From Pseudomonadota bacterium (lineage in GTDB: Bacteria; Pseudomonadota; Alphaproteobacteria; Sphingomonadales; Sphingomonadaceae), in contig JAEXFD010000028.1 of NCBI GenBank assembly GCA_023400405.1, forward strand, positions 1 through 50,857: a stretch of 50,857 nt of DNA, given 5' to 3'. Shown here piece by piece: positions 42,918 to 50,857 of this stretch. The translations under genes and the position numbers were made by a program. Each line of letters starts with the position of its first letter. Positions within the stretch are counted from its first letter, which is position 1. The notes under the pieces were generated by a model. It did not search any database. It was given only the letters and a program-made list of their open reading frames with translations, and was not told the DNA's origin.

Positions 42918-43232
42918 TCAGCCTCGCTCGCCCGCCACCACCTCGTGATGCTCCACCGTCGCCGGCCGTTCGATCAGATAGCGATCGTCCTCCGGATAAT
43001 AGCGCGCGACCGAGATGTCCTCGCCCGCAAAGCCGCGGATCGCCTCCAGGCTCTCCCACCAGCTCAGCGTCGTGACTTCGGTCGTGCCGTCTCCCAGGTC
43101 GCGGAACAGCATCTGGAAGCCGAGATTGCCCGGCGTCGCCGCATAATCGTCTCCGCCGGTCGCCATTACATAGGCGCGATAGGCATCGCGATCCGCCGTG
43201 GGGATGCGCCCTTGCCAGCGTCTCAGGATCAT
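42918..43232 (-). CDS. Antibiotic-biosynthesis-monooxygenase-like protein
   Basis: 104 residues of a ferredoxin-like ABM-type fold: MILRRWQGRI, GNLGFQMLFRD, TTLSWWESLEAIRGFAG and the RYYPEDDRYLIERP segment are typical of a small family often placed with heme-degrading or quinol monooxygenases. The true activity of this subgroup is not established. The start overlaps the stop of the DUF2809 gene as ATGA (43232-43229). Confidence 0.78.
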   Translation of the reverse strand: MILRRWQGRIPTADRDAYRAYVMATGGDDYAATPGNLGFQMLFRDLGDGTTEVTTLSWWESLEAIRGFAGEDISVARYYPEDDRYLIERPATVEHHEVVAGERG

Positions 43233-43552
43233 CGCCGTCCTTCCACGATCAGCGCGAGCGCCGCGCCCGCGCCATAAGCGAGGAAATCCTTCCAGTCGAA
43301 GCCGGTTCCGAGCACCACGCGCGCCACGGCATTGCCGCGCAGGCCGAGCAGGTCTAGCAGCCCGAACCATTGGCCAAACTCGATCGCCGCCGCCACGGCG
43401 AAGGCGATTCCCGCCGCCGGCCACGGCCCGAGCGCGAACAGCGCGCGCAGTCCGCAATAGACCAGCACCACTGCCAGAACGTCGCCCAGATAGGGCCGCA
43501 CGAAGCGATCGTGCACGAACAGCGCGATGATCACCTCGACGGCGAACAGCAA
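43229..43552 (-). CDS. DUF2809 membrane protein
   Basis: About 107 residues from the TTG at 43552. It has three or more membrane helices and the family segments IIALFVHDRFVRPYLGDVLAVVLVY, AAAIEFGQWF and TGFDWKDFLAYGAG. The function of DUF2809 proteins is unknown. The hydrophobic frame begins upstream of the TTG (LRLALASPRHALATALLF, to about 43615), where no usual start codon is in frame. The true start may be non-canonical or within the DUF885 gene end. Overlaps the downstream monooxygenase-like gene as ATGA. Confidence 0.7.
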   Translation of the reverse strand: MLFAVEVIIALFVHDRFVRPYLGDVLAVVLVYCGLRALFALGPWPAAGIAFAVAAAIEFGQWFGLLDLLGLRGNAVARVVLGTGFDWKDFLAYGAGAALALIVEGRR

Positions 43553-43593
43553 CGCCGTCGCCAGAGCATGCCGCGGCGACGCGAGGGCCAGCC

Positions 43594-45420
43594 TCAGGCC
43601 TTGTGCTCCGCGACATAGCGGTCGATCACATGGCCGAGCACGGTCATCGGCACATTGCCGCCCAGCACCACGGCGTCGTTGAAGCCGCGGAAGTCGTATC
43701 TGTCGCCCAGCGCCGCCTTGGCCTGCTCGCGCAGCCGCACGATCGCGCTCTGGCCGACCTTGTAGCCGCAGGCCTGGCCGGGCCAGGAGCAATAGCGGTC
43801 GACTTCTCCCGACACTTCCTCGATCGAGGAGCCGTTCGCCTTGACGAACCAGTCGATCGCCTGTTGGCGCGTCCAGCGCTTGGCGTGCAGCCCGGTATCG
43901 ACCACCAGCCGGCAGGCGCGGAAGCCCATCGACTGCAGATAGCCGAGCTTCTCCGCCGGATTGTCGGCATAGACGCCCAGCTCGTCGGCGAGCTGCTCGG
44001 CATAGAGCGCCCAGCCTTCCGAATAGGCATTGAACTGCAGGATCGATCGGATCAGCGGCAGCTTGAACGTATATTCGCCCTGCCAGACATGGCCGGGGAT
44101 CGCCTCGTGATAGGCGAGGTCGGGCAGGCTGAAGCGGGTGTGCAGCGCCGTGGTGCGCAAGTTGATCCAGAACTTGCCCGGCACCGTGCCGTCGATCGAG
44201 CCCGGCCCGCCATAGGCGCCCGGCGCGCCCGGCTCTTCCTCCGGCGGGAGGCGGCGGACCTCGACATTGCCCTTCACCAGCGTGTGGAACGCCTGCGGCA
44301 TCCGGCTGCGGATGTCGGTGATGCGCTCGTTGAGGAACTTCATGATCTCGGCGCGGCCGGGATCGCCCTCGGCGAAGGTGAAGCGCGGATCCTTGGCCAG
44401 CGCCTCCATCCGCGCGCCGACGCTGCCCTGGCTATAGCCCTGCTTCTTCAGGATCGCGTCCATCTCGCTCTGGATCGCGGCGAGCTGGTCGAGGCCCATC
44501 TGATGGACTTCGTCAGGGCTCATCGTCGTCGTCGTGCCCGCGCGCAGCGCCCAGGCATAATAGGCGTCGCCGTCGCTGAACTTCCACACGCCCGCATCGC
44601 TCGTCGCGCGCGCGCGCTGCTTTTCGAGCTCGAAGATCTGCCGGTCGAGCGCCGGGGCGAGCTTGTCCTTGGCGAGCTGCCAGGCATGCTCGCCATAATC
44701 GCCGTCGAACCCGGCGCTGCGATTGGCGAGCGACGTCACCACGCCCCAGCCGGCGGTGTTGCCGCCGCGCGCCAGCTTGATCTGCTTCAGGCACTTGTCG
44801 AGCAGGAAATCGGGCGGGATCACGCCCTTGGCGGCGGCGATCTTCAGCCGCTCGGTCTCGCCGTCCACCTGCTCAGCATAGGATTCGAGCCGGTCGAGAT
44901 AGGCTTCGGCATCCTCCTCGGTGGCAATCTGGTGATCGCTGTCGAGCATCCGCGGCGTATCGAGATAGGCGCCGACATTCTGGCAGACGACATAGGGGGT
45001 GTTGCGCCATCCGCCGACCGGCACGTCGCCATAACCGAAGCCGAAGCCTTCGAGCGCGGTCTTGTAGGCGGTCTGCACCACGTCGAGATTGACGCGCATC
45101 ACCGGGCTCAGGCCTCCCGCGTCGATCCGGCCGATCTCGGCGAGCGTACGGCGCAGCTCGGCCGCGATCGCCGCCTGGCCCTTGGCGGAGCGATCAGTGA
45201 GCTGGTGCTTTAGCCCCGCGCGCTTGTCCTTATCGACGCCGAGCGACGTCGCCGTCTCGGGATAGGCGCGCAACAGCGCCTCGGCGGCGCGGCCGATCAG
45301 CGCGTCGGCCGCCGCTTCGTCGCCGGCAAGCCAGCCGCGGGCGGAGGCGGGGAGGGCGGCCAGCGCGGCCGTCGAGCCGGCCGCGAGCAGCATCTGGCGG
45401 CGTGTCGTGTCCATCGTCAT
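43594..45420 (-). CDS. DUF885 metallopeptidase-like protein with Tat-type signal
   Basis: 608 residues. The N-terminus TTRRQMLLAAGSTAALAALPA is a twin-arginine-type signal, so export to the periplasm is likely. The gluzincin-like zinc site is YHEAIPGHVWQ, with a downstream SEGWALYAEQL that probably gives the third ligand, as in carboxypeptidase-like families. DUF885 proteins are presumed peptidases with unknown substrates. It is the third gene of the minus-strand group SPFH-NfeD-DUF885, 12 bases after nfeD, though a functional link is not evident. Confidence 0.87.
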   Translation of the reverse strand: MTMDTTRRQMLLAAGSTAALAALPASARGWLAGDEAAADALIGRAAEALLRAYPETATSLGVDKDKRAGLKHQLTDRSAKGQAAIAAELRRTLAEIGRIDAGGLSPVMRVNLDVVQTAYKTALEGFGFGYGDVPVGGWRNTPYVVCQNVGAYLDTPRMLDSDHQIATEEDAEAYLDRLESYAEQVDGETERLKIAAAKGVIPPDFLLDKCLKQIKLARGGNTAGWGVVTSLANRSAGFDGDYGEHAWQLAKDKLAPALDRQIFELEKQRARATSDAGVWKFSDGDAYYAWALRAGTTTTMSPDEVHQMGLDQLAAIQSEMDAILKKQGYSQGSVGARMEALAKDPRFTFAEGDPGRAEIMKFLNERITDIRSRMPQAFHTLVKGNVEVRRLPPEEEPGAPGAYGGPGSIDGTVPGKFWINLRTTALHTRFSLPDLAYHEAIPGHVWQGEYTFKLPLIRSILQFNAYSEGWALYAEQLADELGVYADNPAEKLGYLQSMGFRACRLVVDTGLHAKRWTRQQAIDWFVKANGSSIEEVSGEVDRYCSWPGQACGYKVGQSAIVRLREQAKAALGDRYDFRGFNDAVVLGGNVPMTVLGHVIDRYVAEHKA

Positions 45421-45432
45421 GTCCTTGTTCGT

Positions 45433-45879
45433 TCAGGCCGGCTCGACGTCGAGCGCGCCGTCATAGCCGCCGGTGATCCGCACGCGCGCGCCTGCCTGCG
45501 CATCCGCGCCGCGGGCGGGCCATTCGCCGTCGCCCACCTTCACGCGCCCGCGTCCTGCCTCGATCGGCTCGACCACGGTGACGATTTCGCCGATCAGCCG
45601 CGCGACGCGATCGTTGAGCAGCGGATCGGCGCTCGCCACCGGATTGCGGCGATACCAGCGCCGCCCCGCGCCTACTGCCGCCGCCGAGGCGATCGCGAAC
45701 AGGAACACCTGGAAGGTCAGCACGAAATTGGGGATCAGCAGCGTCACCACGCCGGTCACCGCCGCGCCCGCCGCCACGAAGACCAGGAAGATGCCCGGCG
45801 CCGCCAGCTCGGCGATGGCCAGCGCCGCGGCGAGGATCAGCCAGGCAAGCCCCGGCACGGCGAGGATCTGGTCGAGCAT
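45433..45879 (-). CDS. NfeD-family membrane protein
   Basis: 148 residues. Helices in the first 75 residues (LAWLILAAALAIAELAAPGIFLVFVAAG, VFLFAIASAAAVGAG) precede an OB-fold domain with GEIVTVVEPIEAGRGRVKVGDGEWPARG. NfeD proteins accompany SPFH/stomatin proteins and are thought to help them in membrane organisation or quality control. The SPFH gene lies three bases upstream, supporting this pairing. Confidence 0.9.
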   Translation of the reverse strand: MLDQILAVPGLAWLILAAALAIAELAAPGIFLVFVAAGAAVTGVVTLLIPNFVLTFQVFLFAIASAAAVGAGRRWYRRNPVASADPLLNDRVARLIGEIVTVVEPIEAGRGRVKVGDGEWPARGADAQAGARVRITGGYDGALDVEPA

Positions 45880-45882
45880 GGC

Positions 45883-46875
45883 TCAGCCCTGCTGCGGCTC
45901 GAACGGCCCGGCACGACGCGGGCGCGGCTCGGGCGGGGCAGGGGGCGCGGGCGGCTTCGGGCCGTTGCCCAGCGCTTCCTTGGCGAGCTCGCCGATCCCG
46001 CCCAGCGTGCCGATCAGCTGCGTCGCCTCGACCGGGAACAGGATCGTCTTGGCATTGGGGCTGGTCGCGAACTTGCCCACCGCCTCGACATATTTCTGCG
46101 CGATGAAATAGTTGAGCGACGCGGCGCTGCCCGCTTCGATCGCATCGGAGACCATTTGCGTCGCCTTGGCCTCGGCCTCGGCGGCACGTTCGCGCGCCTC
46201 GGCGTCGCGGAACGCGGCTTCGCGCCGTCCCTCGGCCTCGAGGATCTTCGATTGCTTCTCACCTTCGGCGCGCAGGATTGCGCTGGCCCGGCTGCCCTCG
46301 GCCTCTAGCACGTTCGCACGCTTCTCGCGTTCCGCCTTCATCTGCCGGCCCATTGCGTTGACGATGTCGGCGGGCGGGCGGATATCCTTGATCTCGACGC
46401 GCGTGATCTTCACGCCCCATGGCGTCGTCGCATGGTCGACCACCGAGAGCAGTCGCGCATTGATCTCGTCGCGCTTCGACAGCGTCTCGTCCAGGTCCAT
46501 CGATCCCATCACCGTGCGCAGATTGGTGGTGGTGAGCTGGAGCAGCGCGACGTAGAGATCCGACACCTCATAGGCCGCCTTGGCCGCGTCGAGCACCTGG
46601 AAGAACACTACCCCGTCGGTGGAGATCATCGCATTGTCCTTGGTGATGATCTCCTGGCCCGGGATGTCGATCACCTGCTCCATCATGTTCACCCGCCGCC
46701 CGACGCGATAGAAGAAGGCGGGATAGAAATTGAAGCCCGGTGCGGCGACGCTGGTGAAGCGGCCGAAATATTCGATCGTATATTGATAGCCCTGGCGGAC
46801 GATCTTCACGCTGGAGAAGAGGTAGAGCACCACCACGGCCGCCACCGCGGCCAGGAATATGTTGAGCACCACCAT
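45883..46875 (-). CDS. SPFH/Band 7 (QmcA/stomatin-like) protein
   Basis: 330 residues. One N-terminal membrane helix (MVVLNIFLAAVAAVVVLYLFS) is followed by the SPFH domain (IVRQGYQYTIEYFGRFTSVAAPGF, ITKDNAMISTDGVVFFQV, ARLLSVVDHATTPWGVKITRVEIKDIRPP). A coiled coil of alternating Glu/Ala/Arg (about 185-250) and a proline-rich tail come after. Such proteins oligomerise at the inner membrane and often associate with proteases. First gene of the operon with nfeD; the divergent lyase gene begins 51 bases away. Confidence 0.93.
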   Translation of the reverse strand: MVVLNIFLAAVAAVVVLYLFSSVKIVRQGYQYTIEYFGRFTSVAAPGFNFYPAFFYRVGRRVNMMEQVIDIPGQEIITKDNAMISTDGVVFFQVLDAAKAAYEVSDLYVALLQLTTTNLRTVMGSMDLDETLSKRDEINARLLSVVDHATTPWGVKITRVEIKDIRPPADIVNAMGRQMKAEREKRANVLEAEGSRASAILRAEGEKQSKILEAEGRREAAFRDAEARERAAEAEAKATQMVSDAIEAGSAASLNYFIAQKYVEAVGKFATSPNAKTILFPVEATQLIGTLGGIGELAKEALGNGPKPPAPPAPPEPRPRRAGPFEPQQG

Positions 46876-46926
46876 CGCTTTCGACTCCCCTCGCTATCGC
46901 CCCCCTGACTAGCATAGACAGGGGCC

Positions 46927-47739
46927 ATGACCACAGCCCGTCTCGCCCCGCGCACTGCGCTTTTCCTGCCCGCCTCGAATACCCGCGCAATCGAAAAGGC
47001 ACGCGGCCTCGACGCCGATCTGGTGATCCTCGACCTCGAAGATGCCGTGAAGGAGGCCGACAAGACCGCCGCCCGCATCGCCGCGATCGAGGCGGTGGCA
47101 CAGGGCTTCGGCCCGCGGCTCTGTGCGATCCGCATCAACGGCGTCGAATCGGCCGAACACCAGGCCGACGTCACGGCAGTCGCCGGTTCGATCGCCGATT
47201 TCGCGGTTCTCCCCAAGGCCGAGAGTGCCGCCGACGTCGCGCAGGTTGCCGCGGCGCTCGGCAAGCCGCTGCTCGCGATGATCGAGACGCCGCTCGGCGT
47301 GCTCGCCGCCGCCGACATCGCCGCCGTGCCCGGCGTCTCGGGGCTGATTGCCGGCACCAACGATCTCGCGGCCACGCTGCGCCTGCCCCCGTCGAGCGGC
47401 CGCGCCGCAATGAGCGTCGCCCTCCAGACGATCGTCCTCGCCGCACGGGCGAGCCAGGCCTGGGCGCTGGACGGCGTGTTCAACCGGCTCGACGACTCCG
47501 AAGGCCTGGCTGCCGAATGCCGCGAGGGCAGGGCGCTCGGCTTCGACGGCAAGACGCTGATCCACCCCAACCAGCTTGCCATCGCCGCAGAGGCGTTCGC
47601 GCCCAGCGAGGCGGAGCTTGCCGAGGCCCGTGCGCTCGTCGAAGCCGCGACCGGCGGCGCCGAACGGTTCGAAGGCCGAATGATCGAGGCCATGCACGTC
47701 GATCAGGCGCGAGCGCTCCTCGAAAGGGCGGCGATCTGA
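46927..47739 (+). CDS. CitE-like HpcH/HpaI lyase
   Basis: 270 residues, typical of the short CitE-like family. TIM-barrel motifs are RTALFLPASNTRAIEKA, the metal-binding LVILDLEDAV, IRINGVES, LLAMIETPLGVL and KTLIHPNQLAIA. Known relatives cleave or hydrolyse acyl-CoA such as malyl- or citramalyl-CoA; the substrate is not evident. No CitD or CitF genes are present, so citrate lyase is unlikely. Divergent from the SPFH gene. Confidence 0.88.
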   Translation: MTTARLAPRTALFLPASNTRAIEKARGLDADLVILDLEDAVKEADKTAARIAAIEAVAQGFGPRLCAIRINGVESAEHQADVTAVAGSIADFAVLPKAESAADVAQVAAALGKPLLAMIETPLGVLAAADIAAVPGVSGLIAGTNDLAATLRLPPSSGRAAMSVALQTIVLAARASQAWALDGVFNRLDDSEGLAAECREGRALGFDGKTLIHPNQLAIAAEAFAPSEAELAEARALVEAATGGAERFEGRMIEAMHVDQARALLERAAI

Positions 47740-47794
47740 GGGTTCTGCAAGAATTATCAGCGCGTTAACCGCAAATTCCGCCTATCATGCCGGG

Positions 47795-48181
47795 ATGAGT
47801 GACCTTCCCGCGATCCATCAGGCCCTGCTCGCCGCCCTGGACGAGCTCGAAGCGCTGACGGCGCGCCCGAGTTTCGATCCGACCGAGCTTTCGGGGACCC
47901 GCTACCGGCTGTCCCGCCTCAGCAGCGAGCGGCGCCGCGAGGTCGAAGCGCTGTGCGACCGGCTGCTGCCGCACGTCACGCCCGAGCATGCCGCGCAGAT
48001 AAAGGCTCTGCGCTCTGCGATGATCGACGCGCGGATCGCCTCGACCGGGCATATCTCGACCTGGACGCTGCGCGAAATTGAGGCCGATTGGCCCGGCTAT
48101 TGCCGCGCGTCCAACGCGATGCGGGCACAAATGCGTGCGCAGATCGAGCGCGAAAAGGCGCTGCTTTACCCGACCGCATGA
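47795..48181 (+). CDS. Unknown helical protein
   Basis: 128 residues, no family recognised. The composition is helical and charged: DELEALTARPSFDPTELSGTRYRLSRLSSERRREVEALC is followed by segments with His and Trp (TGHISTWTLREIEADWPGYCRAS). No signal or membrane segment. The ATG has little upstream ribosome site. Codon use fits the sphingomonad part. It precedes guaB by 82 bases on the same strand. Confidence 0.7.
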   Translation: MSDLPAIHQALLAALDELEALTARPSFDPTELSGTRYRLSRLSSERRREVEALCDRLLPHVTPEHAAQIKALRSAMIDARIASTGHISTWTLREIEADWPGYCRASNAMRAQMRAQIEREKALLYPTA

Positions 48182-48263
48182 TCGTCTCCGCCACCCCCTA
48201 GCGCTTTTCCACCCCCGCGTTTACATGGGCCGCCAACTTCCGACTCAGGACTTGGCGCACCTC

Positions 48264-49712
48264 ATGGACATCCCTCTCGGCCTCACTTTCGACGACGTCC
48301 TCCTCTATCCGGGCGAATCCGAAGTGTTGCCCAGCATGGCCGACACGCGCACCCAGGTGACGCGCGGGCTCAAGCTCAACATTCCGATCCTCTCCTCGGC
48401 GATGGACACGGTGACCGAGGGCGACATGGCGATCGTGATGGCGCAGCTCGGCGGCATCGGCGTGCTCCACCGTAATCTCGACATCGAGGAGCAGGTCGAG
48501 GCGGTGCGCATGGTCAAGCGCTTCGAAAGCGGCATGGTCGTCAATCCGATTACCATGGCGCCGGGCGGCACGCTTGCCGAAGCGCAGGCGCTGATGGCGC
48601 GCCACCGGATCAGCGGCATCCCGATCGTCGAGGATTCGGGCCGGCTGGTCGGCATCCTCACCCACCGCGACGTCCGCTTCGCCGAGAACCCTAACCAGCT
48701 CGTTTCGGAGCTGATGACGCACCAGAACCTCGCCACCGTGAAGGCCGGGGTCAGCCAGGAGGAGGCGCGCCGCCTGCTCCACCAGCGCCGGATCGAGAAG
48801 CTGCTCGTCGTCGACGACGATTATCGCTGCGTCGGTCTGGTCACGGTCAAGGACATCGAAAAGGCAGTGACCTATCCCGATGCGACCAAGGACGCCGCCG
48901 GCCGCCTCTGCGTCGCCGCCGCGACCACGGTGGGCGACAAGGGCTTCGCGCGCACCGAGGCGCTGGTCGATGCCGAAGTCGACCTGATCGTGATCGACAC
49001 CGCGCATGGCCACAACCGCGAAGTCAGCCGGGCGGTCGAGCGGGTGAAGAAGCTGTCGAACCGCGTCCAGGTCATCGCCGGCAACATCGCCACCGCCGAG
49101 GCGGCGCGCGCGCTGATCGATGCGGGGGCGGACGGAATCAAGGTCGGCATCGGCCCGGGCTCGATCTGCACCACCCGCGTCGTCGCCGGCGTCGGCGTGC
49201 CGCAGGTCACCGCCATCGATCTGGTGGCCGAAGCCCTGCAGGACCGCATCCCGCTGATCGCCGACGGTGGCATCCGCTACTCGGGCGACATCGGCAAGGC
49301 GCTGGCCGCCGGTGCCTCGACCATCATGGTCGGTGGCCTGCTGGCCGGTACCGAGGAATCGCCGGGCGAGACCGAGCTGTACCAGGGCCGTTCGTACAAG
49401 AGCTACCGCGGCATGGGTTCGCTGGCTGCCATGGAGAAGGGGTCGAAGGACCGCTACTTCCAGGACGCCGCCACCGCCGACAAGCTGGTGCCGGAAGGCA
49501 TCGAAGGCCGCGTGCCGTACCGCGGCCCGGTGGGCGGCATCATCCACCAGCTGATGGGCGGCCTGCGCGCCACCATGGGCTACGTGGGTTGCGCCACCAT
49601 CGACGAGATGCGCAGCAAGCCCAAGTTCGTGAAGATCAGCGGCGCCGGCCAGCGTGAGAGCCACGTCCACGACGTGACGATCACCAAAGAGCCGCCGAAC
49701 TACCGCGCCTGA
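48264..49712 (+). CDS. guaB: IMP dehydrogenase, chimeric in sequence origin
   Basis: 482 residues, an intact full-length IMPDH that oxidises IMP to XMP in GTP synthesis. It has two CBS domains (about 90-210), the catalytic Cys302 in GIGPGSICTTRVVAG, and the flap YRGMGSLAAMEKGSKDRYFQ. Residues 1 to about 290 look alphaproteobacterial. From Val315 the text (PQVTAIDLVAEALQDRIPLI, KFVKISGAGQRESHVHDV) is the xanthomonad form, and downstream genes match that origin. The two parts meet within the strongly conserved active-site loop. An upstream ATG at 48225 is in frame; I chose 48264, which gives the usual N-terminus MDIPLGLTFDDVLL. The reading frame is open, so a misassembly would be hidden. Confidence 0.9.
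   Translation: MDIPLGLTFDDVLLYPGESEVLPSMADTRTQVTRGLKLNIPILSSAMDTVTEGDMAIVMAQLGGIGVLHRNLDIEEQVEAVRMVKRFESGMVVNPITMAPGGTLAEAQALMARHRISGIPIVEDSGRLVGILTHRDVRFAENPNQLVSELMTHQNLATVKAGVSQEEARRLLHQRRIEKLLVVDDDYRCVGLVTVKDIEKAVTYPDATKDAAGRLCVAAATTVGDKGFARTEALVDAEVDLIVIDTAHGHNREVSRAVERVKKLSNRVQVIAGNIATAEAARALIDAGADGIKVGIGPGSICTTRVVAGVGVPQVTAIDLVAEALQDRIPLIADGGIRYSGDIGKALAAGASTIMVGGLLAGTEESPGETELYQGRSYKSYRGMGSLAAMEKGSKDRYFQDAATADKLVPEGIEGRVPYRGPVGGIIHQLMGGLRATMGYVGCATIDEMRSKPKFVKISGAGQRESHVHDVTITKEPPNYRA
49139..49206. other. Junction between sphingomonad-like and xanthomonad-like DNA
   Basis: Left of this stretch guaB and all other genes look alphaproteobacterial. Right of it guaB, the lipoprotein and guaA look xanthomonad. 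The interval codes for the conserved IMPDH loop VGIGPGSICTTRVVAGVGVP, which is nearly identical in both groups. That is the kind of place where an assembler or a recombination event would switch. Confidence 0.7.
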
Positions 49713-50296
49713 TGCGCTTGCGAACTGCTCTTGCGATTACGGGCAGCCTGCTGATGGCAGGCTGTTCGTTGTCCGAACCGCCGCCGCGCTCCGGGTCTCC
49801 GGGCGCGGCGGTTTCGCAATTGCAGGACGTACAGGCGTGCCAGAACGCGTTCTCGCTGCCGAAGGGTTGGCAGGTACAGGCCACTGGCGAACAGCGCTGG
49901 CTGCTGAAAGGCACTGGCGAGCGCCCGCTGCAGGTCACGCTGCAATGCATTACCGAGGTACTGCACGGGCCGGATGATCCGGTGCTGACGCCGGTACTGG
50001 GCGCGCTGGAGCCCGCAAGGATGAGCGTGCGCTGGGCGTCCTGGGGCGCTGCGGATTCGGGCTTCTCGATGGCAGCGCTGCAACGGCGCATCGTGCCCGG
50101 CACCGAAGTGCAGGAAATCGCCGAGTTGCCGCGCGCTGACCGCTCCAACCCCAACGCACCGCATGGCCTGCTGATGCTGCGCTGGGACGAGGAAGATACC
50201 TCACATATTCAACAACGCGAGGCGTTCATCGCCACGCTGACGCAGAGCCTTGAAGCGCCGGGCGCTGCGAAAAACACCACTGGAACGGCACCATGA
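49712..50296 (+). CDS. Xanthomonad-type lipoprotein between guaB and guaA
   Basis: 194 residues. A lipoprotein signal MRLRTALAITGSLLMAGC gives an acylated cysteine at residue 18. The rest is a mixed fold with no known function (QDVQACQNAFSLPKG, TLQCITEVLHGPDD). A gene of this kind between guaB and guaA is a xanthomonad arrangement as I recall it; sphingomonads usually have other genes there. The start overlaps the guaB stop by one base and the stop overlaps the guaA start as ATGA. Confidence 0.82.
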   Translation: MRLRTALAITGSLLMAGCSLSEPPPRSGSPGAAVSQLQDVQACQNAFSLPKGWQVQATGEQRWLLKGTGERPLQVTLQCITEVLHGPDDPVLTPVLGALEPARMSVRWASWGAADSGFSMAALQRRIVPGTEVQEIAELPRADRSNPNAPHGLLMLRWDEEDTSHIQQREAFIATLTQSLEAPGAAKNTTGTAP

Positions 50297-50857
50297 CCAA
50301 CATCCATAACGACAAGATCCTCATCCTCGATTTCGGCGCGCAGTACACGCAGCTGATCGCCCGCCGCATCCGCGAGCTGGGCGTCTACTGCGAAATCTGG
50401 GCGTGGGACCACAACCCGGCCGAGATCGCGGCGTTTGGCGCCAAGGGCATCATCCTGTCCGGTGGCCCGGAATCGACTACGCTGCCGGGCGCCCCGGCCG
50501 CGCCGCAGGAAGTGTTCGACAGCGGCCTGCCGATCTTCGGCATCTGCTACGGCATGCAGACCCTGGCTGCACAGCTGGGCGGTGCCACCGAAGCCGCTGA
50601 CCAGCGCGAGTTCGGCCACGCCGAAGTGAACGTGATCAACCCGGATGCACTGTTCAAGGGCCTGAGCGACCACGGCGGCGAGCCGAAGCTGAATGTCTGG
50701 ATGAGCCACGGCGACCACGTCTCCGTCGCGCCGCCGGGCTTCACCATCACCGCCACCACCGACCGCATTCCGGTGGCCGCCATGGCCAACGAAGAAAAGC
50801 GCTGGTACGGCGTGCAGTTCCACCCGGAAGTGACCCACACCCTGCAGGGCCAGGCGC
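50293..50857 (+). CDS. guaA: GMP synthase, 5' part only
   Basis: The first 188 residues of GuaA, cut by the window end. The class I glutamine amidotransferase domain is present: ILILDFGAQYTQLIARRIRE, the oxyanion segment ILSGGPEST, the nucleophile cysteine in IFGICYGMQTLA, and the catalytic histidine-glutamate pair in VQFHPEVTHT. It supplies ammonia to the synthetase domain (missing here) that converts XMP to GMP, the step after GuaB. Sequence and the guaB-lipoprotein-guaA order match xanthomonads. Confidence 0.95.
   Translation, partial: MTNIHNDKILILDFGAQYTQLIARRIRELGVYCEIWAWDHNPAEIAAFGAKGIILSGGPESTTLPGAPAAPQEVFDSGLPIFGICYGMQTLAAQLGGATEAADQREFGHAEVNVINPDALFKGLSDHGGEPKLNVWMSHGDHVSVAPPGFTITATTDRIPVAAMANEEKRWYGVQFHPEVTHTLQGQA

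Noticed and set aside
46927..47739. Citrate lyase beta subunit
   Set aside because: The citD and citF partners are absent; the short CitE-like form is used for other acyl-CoA substrates.
48264..50857. The guaB-guaA end as a genomic island
   Set aside because: No mobility gene, and the switch lies inside a conserved codon stretch of a housekeeping gene. This fits an assembly join or allele exchange better than island insertion.

Overview
The window reads as one high-GC contig from a sphingomonad (Sphingomonas-like Alphaproteobacteria) up to about position 49,140, joined inside guaB to DNA that looks like a xanthomonad (Stenotrophomonas/Xanthomonas-type Gammaproteobacteria). The alphaproteobacterial assignment rests on recognisable families and gene order: a DivL-type tyrosine pseudokinase followed by tsaE-amgK-murU-addB-addA-trxA; the pckA / chvI-chvG-hprK-rapZ-EIIA-HPr block; a CC0125/CC1285-type lipoprotein; and hairpin-rich intergenic repeats. 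No phage, integrase, transposase, plasmid gene or CRISPR array was found.

Layout. 1-1950: terminator of an upstream gene and a TPR-sulfotransferase. 2030-13462: long + strand run divL, tsaE, amgK, murU (peptidoglycan recycling), a perfect inverted repeat, addB-addA (double-strand-break repair), trxA. 13506-17161: minus-strand SEC-C gene that looks frameshifted, argJ, and a membrane protein with a spermidine-synthase-like methyltransferase fold. 17338-21398: TonB-like secreted protein, a small membrane/secreted ORF directly upstream of secA, and secA. 21612-25228: lipoprotein, purine salvage pair (adenine/adenosine deaminase and phosphoribosyltransferase), KTSC protein, asparaginase. 25291-27204: tRNA-Asn with its own promoter, nadK and moaA. 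27263-29628: EAL phosphodiesterase with degenerate receiver and GGDEF domains, coupled to a small unknown gene. 29632-33431: PaoABC-type molybdenum aldehyde oxidoreductase. 33602-36667: TPR, META-domain, RNA methyltransferase and repeat-protein genes. 36668-42770: nitrogen-type PTS proteins, RapZ, a degenerate HPr kinase, ChvG/ChvI and PckA. 42918-46875: small enzymes, DUF885 peptidase-like protein, NfeD and SPFH proteins. 46927-48181: CitE-like lyase and an unknown gene. 48264-50857: chimeric guaB, a xanthomonad lipoprotein and the start of guaA, cut by the window end.

Many neighbours overlap by 4 bases (ATGA or TTGA), so translational coupling is common: tsaE/amgK/murU, nadK/moaA, paoA/paoB, EIIA/HPr, rapZ/hprK and EAL/unknown. 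Functionally the window is mostly housekeeping. The points most worth checking are the guaB junction, the HPr kinase whose P-loop is gone, the DivL homologue that has also lost its N-box asparagines, the frameshifted SEC-C gene, and the small ORF upstream of secA that sits where SecM sits in enterobacteria. All family calls come from reading motifs and recalled families; no search was run.
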